Source of the DNA: an uncultured Candidatus Saccharibacteria bacterium
GTDB lineage: Bacteria > Patescibacteriota > Saccharimonadia > Saccharimonadales > Saccharimonadaceae
Direction of reading: 5' to 3'
Length of the DNA: 64,000 bases
NCBI GenBank assembly: GCA_947304395.1
Contig: CAMZBA010000005.1
Location: forward strand, 1-64,000
This document shows, piece by piece, positions 41,418 through 50,720 of this stretch. Numbering within the stretch: the first letter of the stretch is position 1; every line of letters begins with the position of its first letter. Below the pieces are notes generated by a model. The model searched no databases and was not told where the DNA came from. It saw only the letters and a list, made by a program, of their open reading frames with translations. Position numbers and translations under genes: made by a program.

Positions 41418-41461
41418 AATGATTATCATTTTAGTATATGGCGAATTATCATATCTGTAAA
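41418..41461 (-). promoter_or_regulatory. Zur operon promoter with palindromic Fur-type box
   Basis: On the minus strand, TTTACA (41456-41461) and TATACT (41433-41438) are 17 nt apart. Immediately downstream, AATGATTATCATT (41418-41430) is a perfect 6-1-6 palindrome closely matching the classic Fur box core and covering the inferred start site. A bound regulator would block initiation. Confidence 0.8.
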
Positions 41462-41524
41462 GCGTTTTTAAGTAGTTAATGCCTTATCAATATTTGCCGT
41501 TTATGATAAAATGGTGGGGAAGCT

Positions 41525-41890
41525 ATGAAAGAATTAGCGGAAGATTATAAGGCAATTTGGAAAAAGGATCGTGGCCTATTGTGGTGGATGGGGGCGAATT
41601 TTTTGCTTAATTTGTGGCTTTTTCTTGTTCCGTTTTTTAGCTTAGATTCGTCGCATCCGAAGATTTGGGCGCGCTATTCTGATATTAGTAATGGTTACCA
41701 GCAAAGCGAATGGTGGTATTTGTTGTCTTTCTCGATAATTGCGATAGCCATAGGTGTAGGGCACACGATTATTGGGGCGCGGATCTTTTCGAAACGCGGC
41801 AAAGATATTGCTAGATTATTCTTGGGTGTCAGTTGCGCAATTACGATTGTAGCATTGCGCTTCTTGATGAGTATTCTTGGAGAGGGATAA
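41525..41890 (+). CDS. Small polytopic membrane protein
   Basis: 121 aa with three or four membrane helices (about 20-38, 60-80 and 95-117). Not recognised. The stop is directly followed by the start of the GT2 glycosyltransferase, so the two are one operon. The protein may be an accessory subunit of that enzyme, an inference from position. Confidence 0.7.
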   Translation: MKELAEDYKAIWKKDRGLLWWMGANFLLNLWLFLVPFFSLDSSHPKIWARYSDISNGYQQSEWWYLLSFSIIAIAIGVGHTIIGARIFSKRGKDIARLFLGVSCAITIVALRFLMSILGEG

Positions 41891-43513
41891 ATGTCAAAAG
41901 TTGTAGAAATACCGGTGGGAAAACGTAAGCCACTGTATCGTTTTTTTGAACTATTGCCTGGATTACTAAGCTATGGAATGATTATTCTGTTATTCGTTCT
42001 CTCGGCGATAAATCCAATTTTGGGTTCATGTTATATTTTGCTGATTGTAATTATGAACTTAGTTAAGGCGATAGGGATTGCTTTTCGAACTGTGCAAGGC
42101 TATAAGGCAATAAAGCGATGCATTCGTGTAAATTGGCGCAAGAGGCTAGACGATCTAGAGAATCCTGCTGATAGTTACGATAGACTAGCGGGGACGAAGA
42201 GTAGCTCCTATGAATATGGGCAACATTTAAATAATCTTTGCATGATGGCTGCGGCCGAGGATGGTTTTTATCCAAAGCCAAGTGAAATATATCATGCCGT
42301 AATTGTTGCAATGTATAACGAATCGCTTGATGTATTAGTTCCGACTATGGAGTCTTTGTTAAGAACAACTTATGAAAAAAAGCGTATGATTGTGGTGATT
42401 GCATATGAAGAGCGAGGTGGTCCAGAAGCAGGAAAAGTTGCGAAAACATTAGAAAAAAATTACCGAAAGAGATTCGGTGCTTTTATTATAGCGAAGCATT
42501 CAGACGGCATTAAAAATGAAGTAGTTGGTAAAGGAGCGAATATAACAAATGCTGGTCGCGTAGTGCAAGAATACGCCAAAGAACATAATATTCGTTATAG
42601 TAATGTGATAGTAACAACCTTAGACTGCGATAATAAGCCGCATCGGGTTTATTTTGACAATGTGGCGTACGAATACATTGTTCATGAAGATCGAAAGAGG
42701 ATGAGCTATCAGCCTGTTTCGTTGTTTACGAATAACATTTGGGATGCTCCGGCAATTTCACGCGTTGTGGCGTCAACGAATTCATTTTGGAACGTAATTT
42801 GTACGATGCGACCTCATATGTTGCGTAATTTTGCATCGCATTCACAACCACTCGATGCGCTTGTAGAAATGGATTTTTGGAGCGTGCGCACGATTGTTGA
42901 GGATGGACACCAATATTGGCGAAGTCTGTTTTATTTTGATGGAGACTATGAGGCATTACCGATTAGAACGCCGATTTATCAAGATGCAGTATTGTCGAAT
43001 ACGTTATGGCGTACGCTGAAAGCACAGTGGGTACAGTTACGGCGTTGGGACTATGGTGCAAGTGATGTGGCCTTTGTGGGTACTTATATGCTTTCAAAGA
43101 AACGAACTATAAAACTGAGTTCGTTAGTGCCGAAGTTTATACGTTTGTTGGATGGTCACGTGACTCTGGCGGCGATTGCGCCAATAATTGCATTTGGTGG
43201 CTGGGTGCCATTAATATTCCATTACGATACGCGCGATTTGCTATCACATAATTTGCCAATGGTAGTAAGTTATATTCAGACGGTCGCGACGGCTGGCTTG
43301 TTTGTTTCGTTGGTATTGTCTCTAAAAATGTTACCAGAACGTCCAGCGCGCTATCCAAAAAGTAAAAAGATATGGATGGTGCTGCAGTGGATTTTGGCAC
43401 CACTGACGGCTATCGTATATTCTTCGTTCTGTGCTTTCTATTCGCAAACGCGTTTGCTTCTAGCGTTATATATGGAAAAGTTTGATGTTACTGAGAAAGC
43501 CGTTAAAAAATAA
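41891..43513 (+). CDS. Processive GT2-family membrane glycosyltransferase
   Basis: 540 aa. Two N-terminal membrane helices are followed by a family 2 catalytic domain and a C-terminal group of helices. VVTTLDCDNKPHRVYFD carries the DxD, VEDGHQYWR stands for the TED motif, and WVQLRRWDYG is the QxxRW motif of processive synthases such as cellulose, hyaluronan or exopolysaccharide synthases. The product cannot be told from sequence; a surface polysaccharide or glycolipid is likely. Confidence 0.85.
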   Translation: MSKVVEIPVGKRKPLYRFFELLPGLLSYGMIILLFVLSAINPILGSCYILLIVIMNLVKAIGIAFRTVQGYKAIKRCIRVNWRKRLDDLENPADSYDRLAGTKSSSYEYGQHLNNLCMMAAAEDGFYPKPSEIYHAVIVAMYNESLDVLVPTMESLLRTTYEKKRMIVVIAYEERGGPEAGKVAKTLEKNYRKRFGAFIIAKHSDGIKNEVVGKGANITNAGRVVQEYAKEHNIRYSNVIVTTLDCDNKPHRVYFDNVAYEYIVHEDRKRMSYQPVSLFTNNIWDAPAISRVVASTNSFWNVICTMRPHMLRNFASHSQPLDALVEMDFWSVRTIVEDGHQYWRSLFYFDGDYEALPIRTPIYQDAVLSNTLWRTLKAQWVQLRRWDYGASDVAFVGTYMLSKKRTIKLSSLVPKFIRLLDGHVTLAAIAPIIAFGGWVPLIFHYDTRDLLSHNLPMVVSYIQTVATAGLFVSLVLSLKMLPERPARYPKSKKIWMVLQWILAPLTAIVYSSFCAFYSQTRLLLALYMEKFDVTEKAVKK

Positions 43514-43582
43514 CGCACTCATGCTTTATTGCCCCATCTTTTTAGATTAAATTTAGAGTATTAATTAATTTGGAGGTAAAAA

Positions 43583-43624
43583 ATGAAGTCTGGGCCGTGA
43601 TTTTTTGATGCTATTTGTAAATAA
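43583..43624 (+). other. Possible leader ORF upstream of the pilin gene
   Basis: An ATG 5 nt after a strong TGGAGGT opens MKSGP, then TGA, then FFDAICK and TAA. The TAA lies 4 nt before the pilin SD. A five-codon (or, with TGA read through, 13-codon) leader peptide could couple translation to the pilin gene. It is very short and could be chance. Confidence 0.25.
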
Positions 43625-43638
43625 TATTGGAGGTAATT

Positions 43639-44715
43639 GTGAGACATATAGAGAAATATGGATTAATATTTAGTTTTTTAATGGCAGTTTTTGTGGCTCC
43701 GTCGGTTGGTGCGACTAGCGCGAGGGTAGCGGATAATCCAAATAGTGCGCAATGAATTGGCGTTTCGCACAGTATGACCGGCTTAACGAATTCTGCAAAT
43801 AATAGTTATACATTCAATATAATTCAGGACGAACAGAATCCGGCCATAGTAGAAAATATGCCGACCGAGCTAGAAATGAGTTTTCGCGGTTCGCCAGATG
43901 AGAACGGTATAGTTAACGTAACGAGCCAACTCGATATTGGACAATTGGATTTTACGGCTTTGGGCGATTATAAGTTTTCAATACGCGAGGTAGCATCTTC
44001 CGATGCATCGAATTACCCAGTCGATAATGATGATGAGTTTTTCTTTTATGTTAGCGTACGAAATAAATTAGATGAGAATAATCATCCAACTGGCGAATAT
44101 ATAGCAAGCTTGAGTAGCCAAGTAAAGAATCATGATACTGGCGAAAAAGAAGATGCGATATTTCAGTCGAGCGCGACTAGAAGCTATGTGCGAGTAACAA
44201 ATAAAGTGACTGGTAATTTGGCAAATGAAAACGATTATTTCAAGTATCGAATTGAGTTCGAAAATGCACCAGAAGGTGATGAATATGTAGTTTCTGGACA
44301 GGATGCGGTAGTAAATTATAAAGGCGAATCAATTTCGACTGTTAGTAAAATAGTTGTTGGCCAGGATAACTATATATACCTAAAGCACGGCCAGACAGCA
44401 ACGATTGGCTTGAACGGCAATTACGATGAATTGCCGATTGGGCTTAGCTATAGGCTAGTTGAGGTTGAGGGGAACGGCTATGCGCAGTATGTTGATGGTG
44501 TGGCCGGCGATACTTCAGCTACGAAGACTGTCGCGGTAGATGCGGATAGTAGCGGAAATATTGTAAGCTTTATTAATCATAAAGAAGGCGATATCTTGAC
44601 TGGCATAGTAATGAATGTTCTGCCATATCTGCTAGCTATTAGCGCGATCGGCGGTCTGGCGTTGGCATGGAGGGTGATTAAGAAAAAACATAAAGAAACA
44701 AAATGCTCAAGATAA
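43639..44715 (+). CDS. Spy0128/FctA-like sortase-dependent pilin with in-frame TGA
   Basis: The GTG at 43639 lies 4 nt after GGAGGT. A signal peptide follows (1-26, ending SVGATSA), then a TGA at codon 39 (43753-43755), then an open frame to codon 358. The body has a Spy0128-type pilin domain (LGDYKFSIREVASSDASNYP, FFFYVSVRN) and a second, Cna-B-like region. The C-terminus reads GDILTGIVMNVLPYLL plus membrane helix and IKKKHK. It lines up with the EVPTG...APY...KKK sorting signal of the streptococcal backbone pilin, with LTG for PTG. It overlaps the next gene by 13 nt. The TGA means either pseudogene, read-through or a sequencing error. A start at the internal ATG 43774 would lack the signal peptide. 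Confidence 0.72.
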
Positions 44716-45005
44716 GAAACAAGGCGTGGCGAGGGTGGGCGCGCCTGGTGATGAAAGTATTATTTGTTAGCGGATCAATTTATTTGTTGTTTGGAGTATT
44801 ATTTGGGGTTGCTCGCGGGGTAGGGGCGTCTGACGGGGAAATGTTACTGTATTGTAGAATATGCAGACAATATGTGGCCGGAGATGTCTTATTAATGAGT
44901 GATGGGCGTTGCGTTGAATATGGCAATGGTGGCGGTGGGATGGTGGCGGGAAAGATTATAGCTCAACTAGGCGTGCGGAATTTTACGTATGAAACTAGTG
45001 AATAA
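44703..45005 (+). CDS. SipA-like signal-peptidase homologue (probably non-catalytic)
   Basis: 100 aa. One N-terminal membrane helix (about 17-38) is followed by a short region with YVAGDVLLM, like the GDVVLV loop of type I signal peptidases, and MVAGKIIAQLG, like the later KxVAxPG strand. The catalytic SM and Lys boxes are not apparent. In streptococcal FCT pilus loci a catalytically degenerate signal-peptidase homologue (SipA/Spy0127) sits beside the backbone pilin and sortase and is needed for assembly. The position and overlaps here (13 nt with the pilin, 17 nt with the sortase) fit that role. Family assignment is tentative. Confidence 0.5.
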   Translation: MLKIRNKAWRGWARLVMKVLFVSGSIYLLFGVLFGVARGVGASDGEMLLYCRICRQYVAGDVLLMSDGRCVEYGNGGGGMVAGKIIAQLGVRNFTYETSE

Positions 45006-45699
45006 CTTACTAAACTTTATTATATACGTAGCATTAGCGCCGCTTGTCTTGGTTAGTTTATATGTGATATATGATAGCTGCAAGGTTTCTAAATCGGCCG
45101 TTATAGACGCTTCATTAGTATCATTAGTAAATCAAGATGGAGATGAAGTTTTTGACGCTTTGGAAGAAGAAAGTGAGTATACGATTGCTTGGTTACGAAT
45201 TGAAGGGACTAATATAAATTATCCAGTAGTGAAAGGAAAAGATAATGCTTGGTTCTTGAATAGAAACTATAGGGGAGAATTTGCGACTGCAGGGAGTCTA
45301 TTTTTAGATTATAGAAATGAGGGTGATTTTAGTGACGCCTTCTCGATTATTTATGGTCACAGGATGGGGAATGGCGAGATGTTTTCTGACATACAAAAAT
45401 TCAAAAATGACGATTTCTTCAGTGCACACAAAGGGGGGGTATTGAAGCGGCGAGGTGGCAGTTATGGGTTGGAAATATCTGCTTATGCAGAGGTAAATTC
45501 GAAAGACTGAAATATATATAATACCGAAGTGAGTCGCAACAATAATAGCTTTGCCGTAACGAAGATGATATTTGATAATGCGATTCATAAGCGCGGTCGC
45601 GGGGATAGTGGTCGCTTTATATTGTTATCGACATGCGACGGCGAGAGTAAGGATAGGCGAGACGTGTTGCTTGTTCGTATAATGGATGACGATAGTTAG
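44989..45699 (+). CDS. Class B-type sortase with in-frame TGA before the catalytic Cys
   Basis: Membrane transpeptidase. One N-terminal helix (about 6-26) precedes a sortase domain of class B type (IAWLRIEGTNINYPVV, DNAWFLNRNYRGEF, LFLDYRN). The catalytic His124 lies in IYGHRMGNGEMF. A TGA at codon 174 (45508-45510) interrupts it. The same frame then continues through IYNTEV to LLSTCDGE (Cys216) and RDVLLVRI (Arg230) and stops at TAG 45697-45699. The stopped product would lack Cys and Arg. Streptococcal pilus polymerase Spy0129 is also class B, matching the pilin/SipA context. Confidence 0.78.
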
Positions 45700-48600
45700 A
45701 GGTCCCACCAGGTTGGTCTTGTAATTTCGGAAGGAATATTGAGGAACATGTTGCCTTTTTCGAGTACGCTTGACGTATCCCAGCCGTTAAGAACGGTGAG
45801 CGATGTTATGCCGCTATCGTAGGCAAACATATAGCTCATATTAGTCACGTTTGATACGTCCCAGCCGCTTATTCCGGAGATATCTGTCAGCCCGCCGAGA
45901 TTCATGTAGGACATCTCATTCATGTCTGTGACGCTGCCGGTGTCCCAGTTGGAAAGATCATTGAAGTCGGTGAGATTTGCATATTGGAACATGCCGCTCA
46001 TGTCTGTAACGTTACTAACGTCCCATCCCTTTATTCCATCGCCATCTTGGAATCCTGTTGCATAGAACGTCCCGTGCATGTTTTCTACGTTGCTGGTATT
46101 CCAGTTTGTTAGGCCAGAAATATCCGAAAGCTCATTTACCGCAGAGAACATATCGCTCATATCGGTAACGTTGCTAGTGTTCCATTTTCTTAATGCATCA
46201 ACGTCTGCAAAAGCGCATTCAGAGAACATGTAATACATACTTGTAACGCTACTAGTATCCCAGTTTTCTAGCCCATCAATATCTGCTAAATTGCGAGCTA
46301 GGCCAAACATACTTCTCATATCTTCTACCTTGCTTGTGTCCCATTCGCTTAGGCCATCAACGTTCGTAATACCGGATTCTCTAAACATACTAGACATAGA
46401 TATTACCTTGCTCACATCCCAGTTCGCTAAGCCGTCGACGTTCGTGATGGATCTAGCCCCTTGGAACATGTTACCCATGGATTCGACGTTGCTTACGTCC
46501 CAATTTGCTAGAGGATCGAGACTCGTTGCACTCATGATGCCGTAAAATGTATAATCCATTTCGACCACGTTGCTCACATCCCAGTTGGCTAGCGGGCTTA
46601 AATCTTCTACTCTTTCTACACCGCTAAACGTCCCAAACATTGTTACTAGACTGCTAGTATTCCAGTTTGCTAGGCCAGAAATATCCTCTAAGCGCCAGTT
46701 GACGTATAATAGCCCATTCATGTCTTCAACGTTGCTTACGTCCCAATCTGACAAGAAGTCGACATTTTGGAAGTAGCAGTTGGCAAAAGAGAATTCTAGA
46801 GATGTAGTTTCGCTCATGTCCCAGTCCGCTATTCCCGATGCGTCGGATAACTCAGTGAAAGCATAGAATAATTGCGACATGTCTGGATTTCCTTTGATAG
46901 TGCTAGCTTCGGAGTAGATATAGATAGTGCCGTCATTGTCGTCAAACCAGGCATAAATTGGAATCTCCGAGTCGGGAGAAGAGATGTCTATAGCGTTCGC
47001 CATTTGCGCGGCAGATATGGAGTTGGCGGACTTGATGGCAGTTATTGTTTCGTTAGGCTCTGTGTAATCGGTAGTATTTTGGCCAGACAGACCCTTTAGC
47101 GCTAGATTGATGTTTATTCCCTCGTCTAGCTGCGCCGCTGTTCCTCCTTGGACGGCGCCATCCATGGATTTCTTGATATTAACCTTGGACCAAATTCCTT
47201 TAAGGGTGATGTCGTTATTTTGTATTCTTATGTAGTCGCCATTTAGTATACCGAGCGAGCCGTTAGCATCCTGCCAGCCTATAAAGTTGTATCCGTCGCA
47301 AGAGATAGAGTCAGCAGGGACTAATACGGTGGATAATGGTGTATAGTTGCCGCCTTGAGGCAAAGTTCCGTCATACGAGTCACAGCTGGCGGGCATATTG
47401 GCGTCATAAGTTACCTTATACTTGGCTTTTAGTACTGGGGTGGCGGTACTCACTACATTTTCATTAGGAATGTCTACCATCGTGGATGTTACGGATTCGT
47501 GCGTGTTGGTTGGGAGATAAGTGTTTTCGTCGTATGTAGTATTGTCTTTTAGTTGGACGTCTATGGTGAGTTCTGCGGATGCACCAGAACCGAACTCGTC
47601 AGAGAGGTTCCAAGTTATATATTGTCCTTCGTCGTCTTCTGCTAGCTCAAATTCGCCAGCAGAGGCGCTAATATCGGACGAGTTGGCAACCTCCCAATAG
47701 TCGTTATTAATATAATCCGTGAGGATGAAGTCACCAAATACGACTGGCTCATATAGTGATGTAACGAGGATGTTGTCTAGGGTGCCCATGTCTGCTGCGA
47801 ATTGCTGGTCAGAGATGTTTTTGACAGGTTCCAATATGTCACTGTCCATTTCGTATTGGATGCCGCTAATGAGCATATTTGGGTGGTTAGCTTTTAGAAT
47901 CCTATAGGTCGCCTCTTCGTTGGGCGTATCGAGATTTGGATAGCCGTCGGTTAGAAAAAGTAATGTAAGCTTACGTCCAGGCTGAGACTGGTATTCGGCG
48001 AGAACCTCACTAGCTTTCGTAAGACCAGCATTATAGTTGGTTTCGCCTATGGCGGTGAGGTTATCAATGGCGTCGTCAAGCTCATTTAGGTTATTGGTGA
48101 ATTCGCTTTGAATAGTTGCTGATGTACTGAAGTTTATTATTGCAACTCGACCATTATGGTTTGTTACTACTTCTTCGACTAGGCCCATGGTGTCGTTTTT
48201 CATTTGCTCAATCTTCTGCCCAACCATAGAGCCGGACGTATCTATAACTAATACGACATCGATTCCAGAGTTGTCTCTAACTTTGGCGATAGTGTCGACA
48301 TTGAACGTTATCTGAGCCGTATCGCCGCTAGTCCACTTAGCGCTCTTGGTTACATTCCAGGCGCCACCTTCATTGTTCTCAAAGCTAGTATGGGCGGAAG
48401 TTAAGGCAATGGATCTAATAATCTCCGTATAGTCTTCGGCGGAAGCATTATGAATAATGAAGCTGCCGGCAACTAGGAGTATAGCCAAAGTGGCGTAGGC
48501 GATGCGAGCAGGGATTCTTTTTGCACTCTTTGATGCCGATTCGATCTTTTGGAGTAGTTCTGCGGCGTAATTGCGTTTTTTATTCAGTAAAATGAGGGCT

Positions 48601-50460
48601 AAAATTGGTCCGCCGAGGGCGAAAGTGATCATGCCGACATATGGAAGAGCATCAAAGATCACGCCTGTAAGCGGGGCGGGTTCGGCGACGGTAGTGAAGG
48701 TTACGCTGGCGGTATATTCTTGGCTTTGATCAAGAACCTGGTTGTTGTCGGCAAGGGCACCAGTGAGTTTTACGGTGTTAGTGAGAGTTTGGCTCACGTT
48801 CTGACGGACGCGGTAGCTGGCGAAGATTTCCACGCTGGCGCCTGGAGCAATGCTAGCAATAGATGCAGTATCACTACCAACGATACCGTAGCTACCATTT
48901 GGCGATTCTTCAATAACGGCGCCAGCGAGAAGCTCACTGACGTAGACATCATGGATGGCGTACTCGGCAGTGTTAGTAATGGTAACTTTGAACTGGACAG
49001 TGTCACCGTAATCGTATTGATCCTTAGGATTTAGAATAACCTTCGTGAGAGTGGGGGCGAATTTGCCGGCGGGCGCAAGGCCCCATTCGCCATAGATAAC
49101 AACGTTCTTTTCTGGCATGGTAAAGGTGGCATTCTTGTACCAGCCGACAAATTCGTAACCTTCAGCGGTAGGATTAGCGGCAGTAGTGACCGTATCGCCA
49201 GGATAATGGTCAGTACAGGCCGGAAGAAGTGATTCAGCATTGGGTGGCAGAGTAGAGCCTTCAAATTCGTAACAGACCGTGTAGGAGATGCGAGTAAAGC
49301 TACCGTGAATAGTGACGTCATTTTCAGGCATAGTGAAGCCGGAGCCTGAGATGGTAGCGTCGGTAGTAGTCCAGCCGGAGAAACGATAGCCATCAATAAC
49401 ATCACCAGCTTGAAGCTCATTGAGAGATACTTCGCTACTAGCAGCATAGCTCTTTGGCCCTGGGGCAAGATAATCTGCTGGAGCGGCACCATCAATGGCG
49501 TAAGTGACGGTATAGGTTGGTACTACGGCATCTTTAACCCAAATACCAACAAAGTTAACGGCTTGGGTTGGCATAGCAAAAGAACCGTTTGTGACAGTCG
49601 TATCGGTGGTAGTCCAACCAGAGAAGGTATAGCCAGCCAAGGTTGGTGAGGTGGCGACAGTAACGGCCGTACTGGCAGGATAGCTTTGCGCGGTTGGTGC
49701 AGCAGGGGCGCCAGCTGGTACATCGCCAGTATAGCTATAGGTGACGGGGTAAGTAAGGGTTTCCACGCTTTCAATATATGCATGGACAGTATTGGAGATA
49801 GACGTAAGATCTTTCTCGGATGCTAGGGCGTTATTGTAAAAGTCGCGACGAGTTTCAGTAGCAGGAGTAGATGGATTATCGACGGAGCTAGGGGTCTTAG
49901 TAATAATGCCAACAGTAAGTTCGCAACCAGCCTTAAGTCTTTCGACCTTGAAGCTAACGGTACGAGTAGCGACGTCATAATGGAGGCCATGGTAGTAATA
50001 GGCGGTATCGTCGTTATTCCAGGTGCCAGCGTCGACTGCGGCCTCGTTAGTGTCATCAACGACTACACCAGAACAAGCAATGGAACTATCCGAACGTGAT
50101 GAGGCGCCAATTTTACCATTTGGCGTAGTGACAAAACCTTGAAAGATGAGTCCATCTGGGATACGGTCAGTAACGCTAATGCGACCGCTAGTGAGGTTAG
50201 CCATTTGAGTGTCGCTAGACTCAACACCATCAACATCAACGCCATCTTCTTGGACGGTGAGGTAATAGGTTAGGCGAGAGTTAAGTCTAACCTCGACGTC
50301 ATTGTCCGTAATGATGTCTGCAAAAATATTTACGGCGACTACCGTCAATATGGCTAAAAGCAAAAAAAGAGACAAAAAGGCTACGTGCTAAATGTCTTCT
50401 TTGATTCCCAATTCTGCGTGGCACTCCCCATCTCCTGGTGGGGAGAAAGCGGTTTGACAA
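45696..50460 (-). CDS. Giant surface protein: InlB repeats, internal sorting signal, second signal peptide, VWA, BspA-like repeats
   Basis: An unbroken frame of 1,559 codons runs 50375-45696. Its natural start is probably the TTG at 50460 after AGGAGG, which encodes a basic N-terminus (SNRFLPTRRW...) but is out of frame unless one T is removed from the T5 or T7 tract (50362-50378). Order (numbered from 50375): membrane/signal helix (5-22); conserved domain (30-200); three InlB-type repeats (205-430); DUF11-like domain; APLTGVIFDALPY plus helix and NKKR (about 568-600); a second signal peptide ending NASAED (about 645); VWA with intact MIDAS DTSGS (about 711); another InlB-type repeat; 14 BspA/DUF285-like repeats of about 28 aa (NWDTSxVxxMxxMF). 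Likely an adhesin. Confidence 0.82.
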
Positions 50461-50540
50461 AACACCTCCTAGTCTCGCCGTTTCCTTTTAAATATTTGCC
50501 ACACACTCACACGAGCTAATACTGGATTAGCATTAACGGT

Positions 50541-50569
50541 ATTGTAACATGATATATAAACAATGTTAA
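50541..50569 (-). promoter_or_regulatory. Promoter of the giant surface-protein gene
   Basis: TTAACA (50564-50569) and TACAAT (50541-50546) on the minus strand have 17-nt spacing. The leader of about 75 nt ends in AGGAGG at 50465-50470. This supports a start near 50460 rather than at 50375. Confidence 0.55.
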
Positions 50570-50618
50570 TAGTATTAAATTAACAAAAAAAGGACCTTGC
50601 GGCCATTCACTGAAGGTT

Positions 50619-50694
50619 TGGTGGAGTGTAGGAGATTCGAACTCCTGACCTACTGATTGCGAACCAGTCGCTCTACCAACTGAGCTAACACCCC
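50619..50694 (-). tRNA. tRNA-Ala(CGC)
   Basis: 76-nt cloverleaf. Acceptor GGGGTGT/ACACTCC contains the G3:U70 alanine identity pair. D arm GCTC/GAGC, anticodon stem ACTGG/TCAGT with loop TTCGCAA (anticodon CGC), T arm AGGAG/CTCCT, and encoded CCA. An ACCTT/AAGGT hairpin with a T run follows on the minus strand. Confidence 0.92.
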
Positions 50695-50720
50695 AACGGA
50701 TGAAGATATTATAGCACTAA

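Noticed and set aside
41400-41429. Upstream start for the Fur-family regulator at 41429
   Set aside because: It would begin inside the operator and upstream of the SD; the ATG at 41399 follows AAGGAG.
43639-45699. Alternative genetic code (TGA as Trp or Gly) explaining the in-frame TGAs
   Set aside because: Many intact genes in the window end in TGA immediately before overlapping genes (for example 34914, 35128 and 35993), and Trp is encoded by TGG throughout, so TGA is a normal stop here.
49410-49649. Several 60-150 codon frames antisense or shifted within the giant surface gene
   Set aside because: Low-complexity repeats in the real gene create long alternative frames; none has an SD or domain match.
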